From Flavobacteriaceae bacterium (GTDB taxonomy: Bacteria; Bacteroidota; Bacteroidia; Flavobacteriales; Flavobacteriaceae): a stretch of 64,000 nucleotides of DNA. The stretch spans positions 62,001-126,000 of the forward strand of contig JANRDC010000004.1 in assembly GCA_030726725.1 (NCBI GenBank), written 5' to 3'. A model generated the notes under the pieces. The model did no database searches. It was not told where the DNA came from and worked only from the letters and a program-made list of their open reading frames with translations. Below are positions 26,411 to 34,483 of the stretch, one piece after another. The stretch's first letter is position 1. Each line of letters opens with the position of its first letter. Made by a program: the position numbers and the translations under genes.

Positions 26411-27196
26411 TTAATTGTTGCTAAAATAACCTTTCATAATACCCCTTTGTGAATCTCTGATAAACATCAGTATTTCGTCGCGTTCAGGGGTTGCTTCCAT
26501 TTCTGCCTCTATGATTTGAACAGCCTGTGAATTGTTGTAATTCTTCTGGTACAAGATGCGGTAAATATTTTGTATTTCCCTGATTTTGTCCGCGTCAAAT
26601 CCATGTCTTCTCAATCCCACTGAGTTGATACCCACATAGGACAACGGTTCACGTGCTGCCTTGACAAAAGGCGGAACATCTTTTCTCACTAAAGAACCTC
26701 CGGTGACAAAGGAGTAATTGCCTATAGATACAAATTGGTGAACAGCAACAAAACCTGCCATCACTACATGGTGACCCACGGTTACATGCCCAGCCAACGT
26801 GGAAGAGTTAGAAAAAATACAATAGTCCCCCACGTAACAATCGTGGGCAATATGGCAGTAAGCCATGATCAAACAGTTTTGACCAATGGTCGTTCTCATG
26901 CGATCTTTTGTCCCCTTATTGATCGTCACACACTCTCTGATGGTGGTGTTGTCTCCAATTTCCACAAAAGTCTCTTCCCCATTGTACTTCAGGTCTTGTG
27001 GGGGTGCTGAAATCACCGCACCAGGAAAAATATTGCAATTTTTTCCGATACGCGCACCTTCCATGATGGTCACATTGGAACCGATCCAAGTCCCCTCCCC
27101 GATCACTACATTGTTGTGGATGGTGGTAAACGGCTCTACGACCACGTTCTTGGCGATTTTAGCGCCTGGGTGTATATAAGCTAAAGGCTGATTCAT
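26411..27196 (-). CDS. lpxA: UDP-N-acetylglucosamine acyltransferase
   Basis: LpxA adds a 3-hydroxyacyl chain to UDP-GlcNAc, the first step of lipid A synthesis. The protein consists of left-handed beta-helix hexapeptide repeats (IHPGAKIAKNVVVEPF, IGEGTWIGSNVTIMEG, YCHIAHDCYVGDYCIFSN) with the catalytic His in CHIAHDC and the C-terminal helical region (VGLRRHGFDADKIREIQNIYRILY). Length 261 residues is standard. It begins one base after the lpxC/fabZ stop. Confidence 0.96.
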   Translation of the reverse strand: MNQPLAYIHPGAKIAKNVVVEPFTTIHNNVVIGEGTWIGSNVTIMEGARIGKNCNIFPGAVISAPPQDLKYNGEETFVEIGDNTTIRECVTINKGTKDRMRTTIGQNCLIMAYCHIAHDCYVGDYCIFSNSSTLAGHVTVGHHVVMAGFVAVHQFVSIGNYSFVTGGSLVRKDVPPFVKAAREPLSYVGINSVGLRRHGFDADKIREIQNIYRILYQKNYNNSQAVQIIEAEMEATPERDEILMFIRDSQRGIMKGYFSNN

Positions 27197-28597
27197 CTAG
27201 TTCTTTTTTGCGATTTGAGCCATCATCTCCGCTTCACAAACCATTTTGCCATTGGCATAGGCATAAGCCTGCATATGGCATATACCTCGGCGAATCGGGG
27301 TGATTAAACTACAGTGAAAAATAAGGGTATCCCCAGGAAGGACTTTGTGCTTAAAACGCACATTGTCAATCTTCATAAAATAGGTCAAATAATTCTCCGG
27401 ATCCGGAACTGTACTGAGCACCAAAACACCTCCTGTTTGCGCCATGGCTTCGATCTGCAAAACGCCAGGCATTACGGGTGCTCCAGGAAAATGTCCCACG
27501 AAAAAATCTTCATTCATGGTCACGTTCTTCATACCCACTACATGACTGTCCGACAATTCAAGAATTCTATCAATAAACAAAAACGGTGGCCTGTGCGGCA
27601 ACATATCCATGATTTGATGGATGTCCATAAACGGGGGCAGATTCAGGTCGTATTGGGGCACTGCTTTGCGTTTGTCCTCTTTGATCAACTTGGAGAGTTT
27701 TTTGGCAAATAAAGTATTGATGTAGTGTCCAGGCTTATTGGCGATCACTTTTCCACGGATACGGACCCCGACTAAAGCTAAATCCCCGATGACATCCAAC
27801 AATTTATGGCGAGCAGCCTCGTTGGGATAATGCAGTGTCAAGTTGTCTAAAATGCCGTTGGGTTTCACCGACATTTCGGTTTTGTTAAACGCTTTTTTCA
27901 ACTTGTCCATAGTGGATTTTGAAATCTCCTTATCTACGTAGACAATAGCGTTATTCAAATCTCCTCCTTTGATAAGACCGTGATCCAACAAGGTTTCTAG
28001 TTCGTGAAGGAAACTAAATGTTCGCGCACCTGCAATTTCTGATTTAAACTCAGAGATTTGATTTAAAGATGCGTTTTGTGTGCCCAAAATCTTGGTGCCG
28101 AAATCAACCATAGTACACACCTGATAAGTGTCTGCAGGGATGAGGGTTATTTCAGAGCCTGTCTCTTCGTCTTTGCAGGTAAATACTTCTTTAACGATAT
28201 ACTCATAACGAGGTTTGTCTTGTTCTACCAAGCCTGCAGACTCCAAAGCTTCGACAAAAAACTTAGCCGATCCGTCCATAATTGGAGGCTCAGGCGCGTC
28301 GAGTTGAATCAATACATTGTCAATTTCTAAACCGACCAAAGCAGCAAGCACGTGTTCAGAAGTATTGATGTGCACCCCCTCTTTGTTGAGGTTGGTTCCT
28401 CTTTGGGTGTTTTCGACATATTGAGCGTCAGCAGGTACCAGAGGATGTTCTGGAAGATCTATTCTTTGGAAGACATAACCGTGATCTTCAGGAGCGGGTA
28501 TAAATTTAAGGGTAACTTCTTTACCCGTATGTAATCCAACGCCCTTGAGGGTGACTTCGCGAGCGATGGTTTGTTGCATATTTGATGTAGATGCCAT
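27197..28597 (-). CDS. lpxC: Fused UDP-3-O-acyl-GlcNAc deacetylase / 3-hydroxyacyl-ACP dehydratase
   Basis: Residues ~1-305 are LpxC: TLKGVGLHTGKEVTLKF, INTSEHVLAALVGLEIDNVLIQLD (zinc His in SEHVLAA), RTFSFLHELE and EAARHKLLDVIGDLAL (further zinc ligands). Residues ~315-466 are FabZ with the hot-dog helix MDMLPHRPPFLFIDRIL, the catalytic region FPGAPVMPGVLQIEAMAQ and a typical C-terminus. This fusion is characteristic of Bacteroidota. LpxC commits precursor to lipid A while FabZ feeds fatty acid elongation, so one polypeptide fixes a ratio between the two competing pathways. The start at 28597 (MASTSNMQQ) is uncertain; MQQTIAREV six codons later is also plausible. Confidence 0.95.
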   Translation of the reverse strand: MASTSNMQQTIAREVTLKGVGLHTGKEVTLKFIPAPEDHGYVFQRIDLPEHPLVPADAQYVENTQRGTNLNKEGVHINTSEHVLAALVGLEIDNVLIQLDAPEPPIMDGSAKFFVEALESAGLVEQDKPRYEYIVKEVFTCKDEETGSEITLIPADTYQVCTMVDFGTKILGTQNASLNQISEFKSEIAGARTFSFLHELETLLDHGLIKGGDLNNAIVYVDKEISKSTMDKLKKAFNKTEMSVKPNGILDNLTLHYPNEAARHKLLDVIGDLALVGVRIRGKVIANKPGHYINTLFAKKLSKLIKEDKRKAVPQYDLNLPPFMDIHQIMDMLPHRPPFLFIDRILELSDSHVVGMKNVTMNEDFFVGHFPGAPVMPGVLQIEAMAQTGGVLVLSTVPDPENYLTYFMKIDNVRFKHKVLPGDTLIFHCSLITPIRRGICHMQAYAYANGKMVCEAEMMAQIAKKN

Positions 28598-28600
28598 GGC

Positions 28601-29599
28601 TTACTCTTTATTATTGAGGTGTTTGGGCAGATTTTTAAAGTACACATACGATTTGTTGTAATCGCTGTAGTTAAATGCTGGTGTTCCTTGTACTACAGAT
28701 CCAGATTTCAGACTTTTTACAACACCTGACTGACCCTGGATTTTCACGTGATCACCAATGGTCAAATGCCCGGCAAATCCTACCTGGCCACCGATCATAC
28801 AGCCTTTGCCAATCTTGGTGGACCCAGCTACACCTGTTTGTGCGGCAATCACAGTATTTTCTCCAATTTCCACATTGTGGGCGATTTGAATCTGGTTGTC
28901 CAATTTGGCGCCTTTTCTGATGATCGTCGATCCCAATGTAGCGCGATCAATAGTCGTAGAAGCCCCTATATCCACATAATCTTCGATCACGACATTACCG
29001 GTCTGTGGCACTTTGTCATAACTCCCAGATTCGTTGGGGGCAAATCCGAAACCATCTGCACCGATTACAGCATTTCCATGGATCACACAGAAATTACCGA
29101 TCACAGTATCTGAACAGATACGCGCTCCAGAAAAAATAGTGACATCATCTCCAATAACGACTCCTTCATCAATAAATACTTGTGGATATATTTTGACTCG
29201 ATTCCCGATTTTTGTGTGGGCACCGATATAGGAAAACGCACCCAAATAAAAGGCATCTCCTATTTGCGCTGAATCAGCAACAAACGATGGCTGCTCAACG
29301 CCTAACTTTTCACCCTTTAGTTTGTCGTAATAGGACAACAGCACCGTAAACGCTTGATAAGCATCTTTAACGCGTATCAGGGTGGGAGTTATGGATTTAT
29401 CAGGCACAAATTCTTCAGACACGATAACAATGCTTGCTTGTGTGCTGTAGATATAAGGGGTGTATTTAGGATTGGCCAAAAAGCTGATAGAGCCTGGAAC
29501 ACCTTCTTCAATTTTGGACAATTGAAAAACTGCTGCTTCGCAATCTCCCTCGACCCTTCCATCAAGGATGTGCGCAATCTGGCTGGCGGTGAATTTCAT
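28601..29599 (-). CDS. lpxD: UDP-3-O-(3-hydroxyacyl)glucosamine N-acyltransferase
   Basis: LpxD adds the second acyl chain in lipid A synthesis. An N-terminal uridine-binding domain (MKFTASQIAHILDGRVEGD, SISFLANPKYTPYIYSTQAS) precedes a hexapeptide-repeat beta-helix (CVIHGNAVIGADGFGFAPNESG, IGASTTIDRATLGST, IQIAHNVEIGENT). The catalytic His lies in the IAHNVEIG segment. I use the ATG at 29597-29599; the listed GTG is two codons upstream and lies at the end of a -7 box (TATTTTTG), which places the ATG only 5 bases after that box. It heads the lpxD-lpxC/fabZ-lpxA-efp-sucD-fabG cluster. Confidence 0.94.
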   Translation of the reverse strand: MKFTASQIAHILDGRVEGDCEAAVFQLSKIEEGVPGSISFLANPKYTPYIYSTQASIVIVSEEFVPDKSITPTLIRVKDAYQAFTVLLSYYDKLKGEKLGVEQPSFVADSAQIGDAFYLGAFSYIGAHTKIGNRVKIYPQVFIDEGVVIGDDVTIFSGARICSDTVIGNFCVIHGNAVIGADGFGFAPNESGSYDKVPQTGNVVIEDYVDIGASTTIDRATLGSTIIRKGAKLDNQIQIAHNVEIGENTVIAAQTGVAGSTKIGKGCMIGGQVGFAGHLTIGDHVKIQGQSGVVKSLKSGSVVQGTPAFNYSDYNKSYVYFKNLPKHLNNKE

Positions 29600-29604
29600 A
29601 GGCA

Positions 29605-29612
29605 CAAAAATA
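29605..29612 (-). promoter_or_regulatory. -7 box of the lpxD operon promoter
   Basis: The minus strand reads TATTTTTG, a perfect TAnnTTTG match, ending 5 bases before the lpxD ATG. The predicted mRNA would be leaderless or nearly so. The HD-hydrolase gene ends 18 bases upstream of the box. Confidence 0.5.
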
Positions 29613-29629
29613 GCAAAAATCCTTGAACA

Positions 29630-30853
29630 CTAAAGCTTGGGGAAGCAAAGGTAGTGACGAACAACCGGATGCAGCAGAGCATTGAAGTACGGAGGCTCCA
29701 TTAAAGCGTCAAACGACACCAATTTTCCCGACTTATCGACAAATACAATGGGGTTTTGTTCCGATTTATAAGGTGTATTGCGCACTTTTCCTGAAAAGAC
29801 AAAGTAGCTTGCTTGATCCTCATCTAATTTCCAAGCTTTTGCGGTTTTGTTTTTTTTTGTTTCCAAGGAAATCGGAGCCACTGGAGCATCGAACAATTCT
29901 ATTTTAAGCAAGGTTCGGTTATTGATCATTTGCGATAGGCGGCTCAATACAGGATCTGAATGCACTTGCCACTGTTTGATGGCGTGCAATATATCCACAT
30001 CGTCCAAAGCGGCAAATGCACGTTGGGTTTCTAAATCCCATTTGATTTCATGGGGTCTTTTATTCAGAAAATGGGCCAGCTGAGGACTCATGTCTAGTTG
30101 TACACCCTGGGCAGTTAAATGCTGGGCACGTTCCAGTGACTTTAAAAGCAAGATCTCCGCAGAAAGCGACTTCTTGTGCAGATAGACCTGCCAATACATA
30201 AATCTTCTGGCCATCAAAAACTTCTCTACGGAATAAACACCTTTTTGTTCAATCACCAGCTGGTCATCAACCACGTTCATCATATCGATCAAGCGGTCTG
30301 CATTGATATTGCCCTCAGCAACACCTGTATAAAAACTGTCTCTCTTCAAATAATCCAAGCGATCCATATCCAATTGACTAGCCACCAACTGATTCATGAA
30401 GGGTCTAGGATAGGTACCCTTAAATATTTCGATGGCCAAAGTGAGCTTACCATCATAGTTTTGGTTGAGTGAATCCATCAGGGATAGCCCGATTTGTTCA
30501 TGGGAGAAATCAGCGATCAAAGCGCGCTCCAAAGCATGAGAAAAAGGACCATGTCCCAGGTCGTGCAATAGGATGGCATAACCCAAGGCCTTCTCTTCGT
30601 CTGCAGAAATGTGCGTTCCTTTGCTGCGCAACACAGAAACCGCAGTTCCCATCAAATGATAAGCACCCAACGCATGGGCAAATCTGGTGTGTTGCGCACC
30701 AGGATACACCAATGAAGACAAACCCATCTGCGCAATCCTGCGCAATCTCTGCACATAGGGATGATCGATCAATTGAAGCACAAATGGATCTTCTATCCTG
30801 ATAAATCCGTAAATTGGATCGTTGAAGACCGTTGTTTTCTCTAAATGAGGCAC
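29630..30853 (-). CDS. HD-domain phosphohydrolase (dNTPase-like)
   Basis: The 407-residue protein begins with a short region (FNDPIYGFIRIEDPFVLQLIDHPYVQRLRRIAQMG) typical of the SAMHD1/dGTPase-like HD family. It carries the metal-binding His-Asp motif LLHDLGHGPFSHALE, with further ligands in QHTRFAHALGAYHL and the downstream SQLDMDRLDYLKRDSFYTG. Probable activity is hydrolysis of a phosphate ester such as dNTP; substrate is unknown. The start is the GTG at 30851-30853, as no ATG in frame is available and a TATCTTTG box lies 16 bases upstream. Divergent from porX. Confidence 0.87.
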   Translation of the reverse strand: MPHLEKTTVFNDPIYGFIRIEDPFVLQLIDHPYVQRLRRIAQMGLSSLVYPGAQHTRFAHALGAYHLMGTAVSVLRSKGTHISADEEKALGYAILLHDLGHGPFSHALERALIADFSHEQIGLSLMDSLNQNYDGKLTLAIEIFKGTYPRPFMNQLVASQLDMDRLDYLKRDSFYTGVAEGNINADRLIDMMNVVDDQLVIEQKGVYSVEKFLMARRFMYWQVYLHKKSLSAEILLLKSLERAQHLTAQGVQLDMSPQLAHFLNKRPHEIKWDLETQRAFAALDDVDILHAIKQWQVHSDPVLSRLSQMINNRTLLKIELFDAPVAPISLETKKNKTAKAWKLDEDQASYFVFSGKVRNTPYKSEQNPIVFVDKSGKLVSFDALMEPPYFNALLHPVVRHYLCFPKL

Positions 30854-30869
30854 TTTTTGAAGTTTGACA

Positions 30870-30877
30870 CAAAGATA
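30870..30877 (-). promoter_or_regulatory. -7 box of the HD hydrolase gene
   Basis: The minus strand reads TATCTTTG, a perfect TAnnTTTG match, 16 bases before the GTG start. It lies only 5 bases from the porX ATG on the opposite strand. Confidence 0.5.
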
Positions 30878-30882
30878 AGCAA

Positions 30883-32433
30883 ATGACCCAGCCGAACATC
30901 TTATGGATCGACGATGAGATTGATTTACTCAAGCCTCATTTGCTTTTTCTTCAAGAAAAAGGCTACCAGGTCACCCCCTACCACGATGGAATCACCGCCT
31001 TGGAGTGGCTCGCTAACCATCCTTGTGATTTGGTTTTTCTCGACGAAAATATGCCGGGAATTTCAGGATTAATGCTCATCGAAAAAATCCATTGGATCAA
31101 AAAAGGAATACCCATTGTGATGGTGACCAACCATGTAGAGGAACAGATCATGAATGAGGCTATAGGGGCATCGATTACCGATTATTTGATCAAGCCCGTA
31201 CTTCCACAACAAATGCTGCTCGCTTTAAAAAAACACCTGGATACTAAAAAATTAGTTCAAGCCCATCAATCTCAAGTATTTCACAGCAAATACGCAAATC
31301 TTGCAGATCTAATGCCCCAGCTCAGCAACCATCAACAATGGTCTACCTGGTATTTGTCCCTGATAGAATTGGAATGCGACTTGGACCAGCACGGCGATCC
31401 AACCCTCTTCGAATTGCTAAACCAGCTGAAAAAACAAGCCAATCGCTTTTTTGGCGACTTCATCGCTGACCAATATCCACAATGGCTGGCAGGTCAGCAT
31501 AGTCCTTTGCGTTCAGATTTATTGTTGCGGCAAGAGATTCTTCCCAAAATAAACCAGCCCACCCTGCTGTTGATCCTTGACAATCTTCGATACGATCACT
31601 GGATCAGCCTGGAGCAACTTTTTGCAGCATGGTATGACAAAGACCACGAACAGGTGGTGTGGAGTACACTACCTACGGCTACAGCTTATGCGCGAAACGC
31701 TATATGCGCAGGACTCCTACCCCATTTGATCGCAGAAAAACACCCAGATCTTTGGCAAAAAGAATCTGATCCTACTGGAAAAAACCTAGCTGAATCCGAT
31801 TTAATCGGTCGCTTGCTCCAAGAGGAAAACACCGATATCAAATGGTCCTACCACAAGGTTCAAAATCAAAAACAAGGAATGGCCTTGGCGCAAAAAATTC
31901 CTCAGTTGGCTAAACAAGACCTCACTGTGGTGGTATACAATACCCTAGATAAAATCGCCCATGCCAAGACCGACAGCGATTTGGCCAAAGAGCTGATTGT
32001 GGATGATCGATCATACAGAGCGCTACTCCAGACTTGGTTTGCGCATTCGCCTTTAAACAAAATTGCTCAAATTTCAGCGAAACACCAGATGACATTGATG
32101 ATTACCTCTGACCATGGAAGTATTCAGGTGGGACACCCCATTCACTTAAAAAGCGATAAAAACATCAACGCCAACCTGAGGTATAAGGTGGGGAAAAGCA
32201 TCAAAGCCCACCCCAAAGAGGCGTTAAACATCACAAATCCTCGTGCCTTTGGACTACCGCCTGCGGGTCCTAACCACCAATACATCATCGCTAAAAACGA
32301 TGGGTTTTTCACTTATCCACAACAAGAACACGAACACGTACAGCACTACAAAAACTCATACCAGCACGGAGGAATATCGCTGGAGGAGGTATTGGTTCCT
32401 TTTGTAGTATTGAAGCCCAAACCTTTTCTTTGA
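30883..32433 (+). CDS. porX: PorX-type response regulator with PglZ domain
   Basis: Residues 1-~120 form a CheY-like receiver: acidic pocket WIDDE (D10, D11), phospho-acceptor D54 in LVFLDENMPG, and Lys in LIKPVLP. The rest (residues ~150-516) is a PglZ domain of the alkaline phosphatase superfamily, with LLLILDNLRYDHWISLEQL, STLPTATAYARNAI and MITSDHGSIQVG holding probable metal ligands. This architecture is that of PorX, which with the histidine kinase PorY controls type IX secretion in Porphyromonas and Flavobacterium and has phosphodiesterase activity on oligonucleotides. No kinase or secretion gene is in the window. The start has 5 bases to the opposing promoter box of the HD gene. Confidence 0.92.
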   Translation: MTQPNILWIDDEIDLLKPHLLFLQEKGYQVTPYHDGITALEWLANHPCDLVFLDENMPGISGLMLIEKIHWIKKGIPIVMVTNHVEEQIMNEAIGASITDYLIKPVLPQQMLLALKKHLDTKKLVQAHQSQVFHSKYANLADLMPQLSNHQQWSTWYLSLIELECDLDQHGDPTLFELLNQLKKQANRFFGDFIADQYPQWLAGQHSPLRSDLLLRQEILPKINQPTLLLILDNLRYDHWISLEQLFAAWYDKDHEQVVWSTLPTATAYARNAICAGLLPHLIAEKHPDLWQKESDPTGKNLAESDLIGRLLQEENTDIKWSYHKVQNQKQGMALAQKIPQLAKQDLTVVVYNTLDKIAHAKTDSDLAKELIVDDRSYRALLQTWFAHSPLNKIAQISAKHQMTLMITSDHGSIQVGHPIHLKSDKNINANLRYKVGKSIKAHPKEALNITNPRAFGLPPAGPNHQYIIAKNDGFFTYPQQEHEHVQHYKNSYQHGGISLEEVLVPFVVLKPKPFL

Positions 32434-32444
32434 GGGTATATGAT

Positions 32445-32452
32445 TATATTTG
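32445..32452 (+). promoter_or_regulatory. -7 box of the tsaE promoter
   Basis: TATATTTG is a perfect TAnnTTTG match, located 23 bases upstream of the tsaE ATG and 12 bases after the porX stop. No properly spaced TTG is seen. Confidence 0.5.
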
Positions 32453-32475
32453 CCTGGGGATGATCAATAGATACG

Positions 32476-32901
32476 ATGCAGGTAAAAACCTACCAACTAA
32501 AAGACCTAGATAAAACAGCGCAATGGTTGCTCGAAAGCACACCCAAAGGTGTTGTTTGCCTGAGTGCATCTATGGGTACAGGTAAGACTACATTGGTCAA
32601 AGCGATGATCTCAGCTTTGGGCGCTATTGATCCTGGAAGTAGCCCAAGTTTTGGGTTGGTCAACCCGTATTGCAACGCTCAAGGCGAAACAATTGCCTAC
32701 CACCTAGATCTTTATCGGCTGAACAAGTCCAGTGAATTATGGGACATTGGCTGGGAAGAATACGCCCAAAGCGGCACTTGGGTTTTTGTCGAATGGCCAG
32801 AACTAGCTATAGAAATCATGGACGAGCCATACTCGATGGCGAAAATCGTCCAAAACCCAGATCAAAGCCGTACATTAACGCTTGAATACGTGCAACCATG
32901 A
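32476..32901 (+). CDS. tsaE: tRNA threonylcarbamoyladenosine synthesis ATPase
   Basis: TsaE is the ATPase of the TsaBDE complex that forms t6A37 in tRNAs reading ANN codons. The 141-residue protein shows Walker A SASMGTGKTTLVKAM, a switch-like SSPSFGLVNPY, HLDLYRL and the FVEWPELA motif. The C-terminal part is slightly shorter than average. It overlaps the ald start by 4 bases, indicating an operon tsaE-ald-DUF4258. Confidence 0.93.
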   Translation: MQVKTYQLKDLDKTAQWLLESTPKGVVCLSASMGTGKTTLVKAMISALGAIDPGSSPSFGLVNPYCNAQGETIAYHLDLYRLNKSSELWDIGWEEYAQSGTWVFVEWPELAIEIMDEPYSMAKIVQNPDQSRTLTLEYVQP

Positions 32902-34097
32902 GTACACCCAACATCCCTTTTTCCGCCTTTGAGCTGATGCCTCAAGAGGAAAAACTAATGAGGGAATCTGTCCCTGGAAAACTCTTTATCGGTCTACCCA
33001 AAGAGTCGAGTATGGAAGAAAAAAGAGTTTGCCTGACTCCAGATGCGGTTGAATCGCTGGTAGCCCATGGTCATGAAGTATGGGTTGAAGAGGGAGCTGG
33101 AGTAGATTCAAGTTTTGAAGACGATGAGTACAAAAAAGCAGGAGCGACCATTACTGTAGATCGAAAAAAAGTATTTTCTTGTCCATTGGTCTTTAAAGTA
33201 TCCCCCCCAACACCGGAGGAAATAGGTATGATGCAAGTGGGCAGTTCGCTCATTTCTGCCCTGCAGCTCAAAACGATCGACCAAAACTACATCAATTCAA
33301 TTAAGGCCAAAAAAATAACCGCTATTGCCCTCGAATACCTCACCGATGAGGATGGAAGTCATCCAATGACCCAGTCCTTGGGAGAAATCGCTGGGATATC
33401 ATCGATGCATATCGCGGCTGAATTAATGTCACAAACCCATAGTGGTAAGGGGCAACTCTTGGGGAATATCAGTGGCTTACCTCCTACTGAAGTAGTAGTT
33501 TTTGGTGCGGGTACTGCGGCGACAGCTGCTGCAAAAACCGCCTTAGAGCTCGGTGCACAAGTCAAAGTTTTTGACCAATCCGTAGCGCGCTTGCGCAGGC
33601 TGCAAAACCAATTAAAACATCCGATAAGCACCTCGATTCTCGATCCCAAAAACATGATTAAGGCCTTGCGCAGGTGCGACGTAGCTATCGGCGCGCTTTG
33701 GGGCAAATCCCGTGCTCCAATCGTAGTCAGTGAATCCATGACATCCATCATGAAAAAAGGGGCTGTCATTGTAGACATCGCCATTGATAGCGGTGGCTGT
33801 TTTGAAACCTCTGAAGTGACCACCCACGAACATCCCACCCAGACCAAATATGGCGTGATTCACTATGGAGTACCCAATATACCAGCGCGTTACCCGAAAA
33901 CCGCATCCCTGTCCATGAGTCACATCTGCTTGCCTTTGCTATTGCACATTTCAGAACAAGGAGGTGTCAGCCAAAGCGTAAAGCATCATGAGGGATTCCG
34001 CAGTGGCGTATATTTGTACAAAGGAGTCCTCACCCACCAAACTGTTGCTGATTGGTTGGGAATCACTTACACCCCCATTGAATTATTACTGGTATAA
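32898..34097 (+). CDS. ald: Alanine dehydrogenase
   Basis: It catalyses NAD-linked deamination of alanine to pyruvate. The N-terminal AlaDh/PNT domain (FIGLPKESSMEEKRVCLTPDAVESLVAHGHEVWVEEGAG) and the Rossmann domain (VVVFGAGTAATAAAKTALELGAQVKVFD) are complete. The C-terminus has VPNIPARYPKTASLSMSH, resembling the conserved alanine dehydrogenase VANMPGAVPRTST motif. The 399-residue form with an extra N-terminal segment is the usual Bacteroidota type. A member of the same superfamily, transhydrogenase alpha, is an alternative but the length and lack of partner subunits favour alanine dehydrogenase. The stop overlaps the DUF4258 ATG by 1 base. Confidence 0.88.
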   Translation: MSTPNIPFSAFELMPQEEKLMRESVPGKLFIGLPKESSMEEKRVCLTPDAVESLVAHGHEVWVEEGAGVDSSFEDDEYKKAGATITVDRKKVFSCPLVFKVSPPTPEEIGMMQVGSSLISALQLKTIDQNYINSIKAKKITAIALEYLTDEDGSHPMTQSLGEIAGISSMHIAAELMSQTHSGKGQLLGNISGLPPTEVVVFGAGTAATAAAKTALELGAQVKVFDQSVARLRRLQNQLKHPISTSILDPKNMIKALRRCDVAIGALWGKSRAPIVVSESMTSIMKKGAVIVDIAIDSGGCFETSEVTTHEHPTQTKYGVIHYGVPNIPARYPKTASLSMSHICLPLLLHISEQGGVSQSVKHHEGFRSGVYLYKGVLTHQTVADWLGITYTPIELLLV

Positions 34098-34483
34098 TGT
34101 CTTTACTCAAACGAATTGGTTATTACTTGGTCGGCCTATCCATAGGGCTGGTTTTTCTCAGTATTTTTTTTAAGAAAAAATCGGAACAAACAGGGGTCAG
34201 TTTTTGCTATCTACCCAACTGTAGAACACTTAAGGATTTGCGCGCCAAACCCTTGCTTTTGTCTGAAGAAACCAACCGCAGTCTTCAAGAAATGGCAGCA
34301 GATACCTTGGACATCAACCAATTGCTTACGGATGGATCTGTGGATTTTTCTTTGAGCGACACCCGATCAGTGCCCTGCAAGACCTACCTCATCAACGGGG
34401 AGATCAACCGACAGAAAGTGGTGGTAAAAGCAAAAAATTGTCCCGAAGAAGTAGAGATTTTATCCGTTGAAAAAGCTGATTAA
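34097..34483 (+). CDS. Small anchored DUF4258-like protein
   Basis: The 128-residue product has one N-terminal hydrophobic segment (RIGYYLVGLSIGLVFLSIFF, residues ~6-25) and a soluble domain with two cysteine pairs or so (FCYLPNCRTLK and VPCKTYLINGEINRQKVVVKAKNCPEEVEIL). This matches my memory of DUF4258-containing Bacteroidota proteins encoded next to alanine dehydrogenase; function is unknown. It begins on the last base of ald (overlap of 1) and its end overlaps the convergent proline dehydrogenase gene by 4 bases. Confidence 0.75.
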   Translation: MSLLKRIGYYLVGLSIGLVFLSIFFKKKSEQTGVSFCYLPNCRTLKDLRAKPLLLSEETNRSLQEMAADTLDINQLLTDGSVDFSLSDTRSVPCKTYLINGEINRQKVVVKAKNCPEEVEILSVEKAD

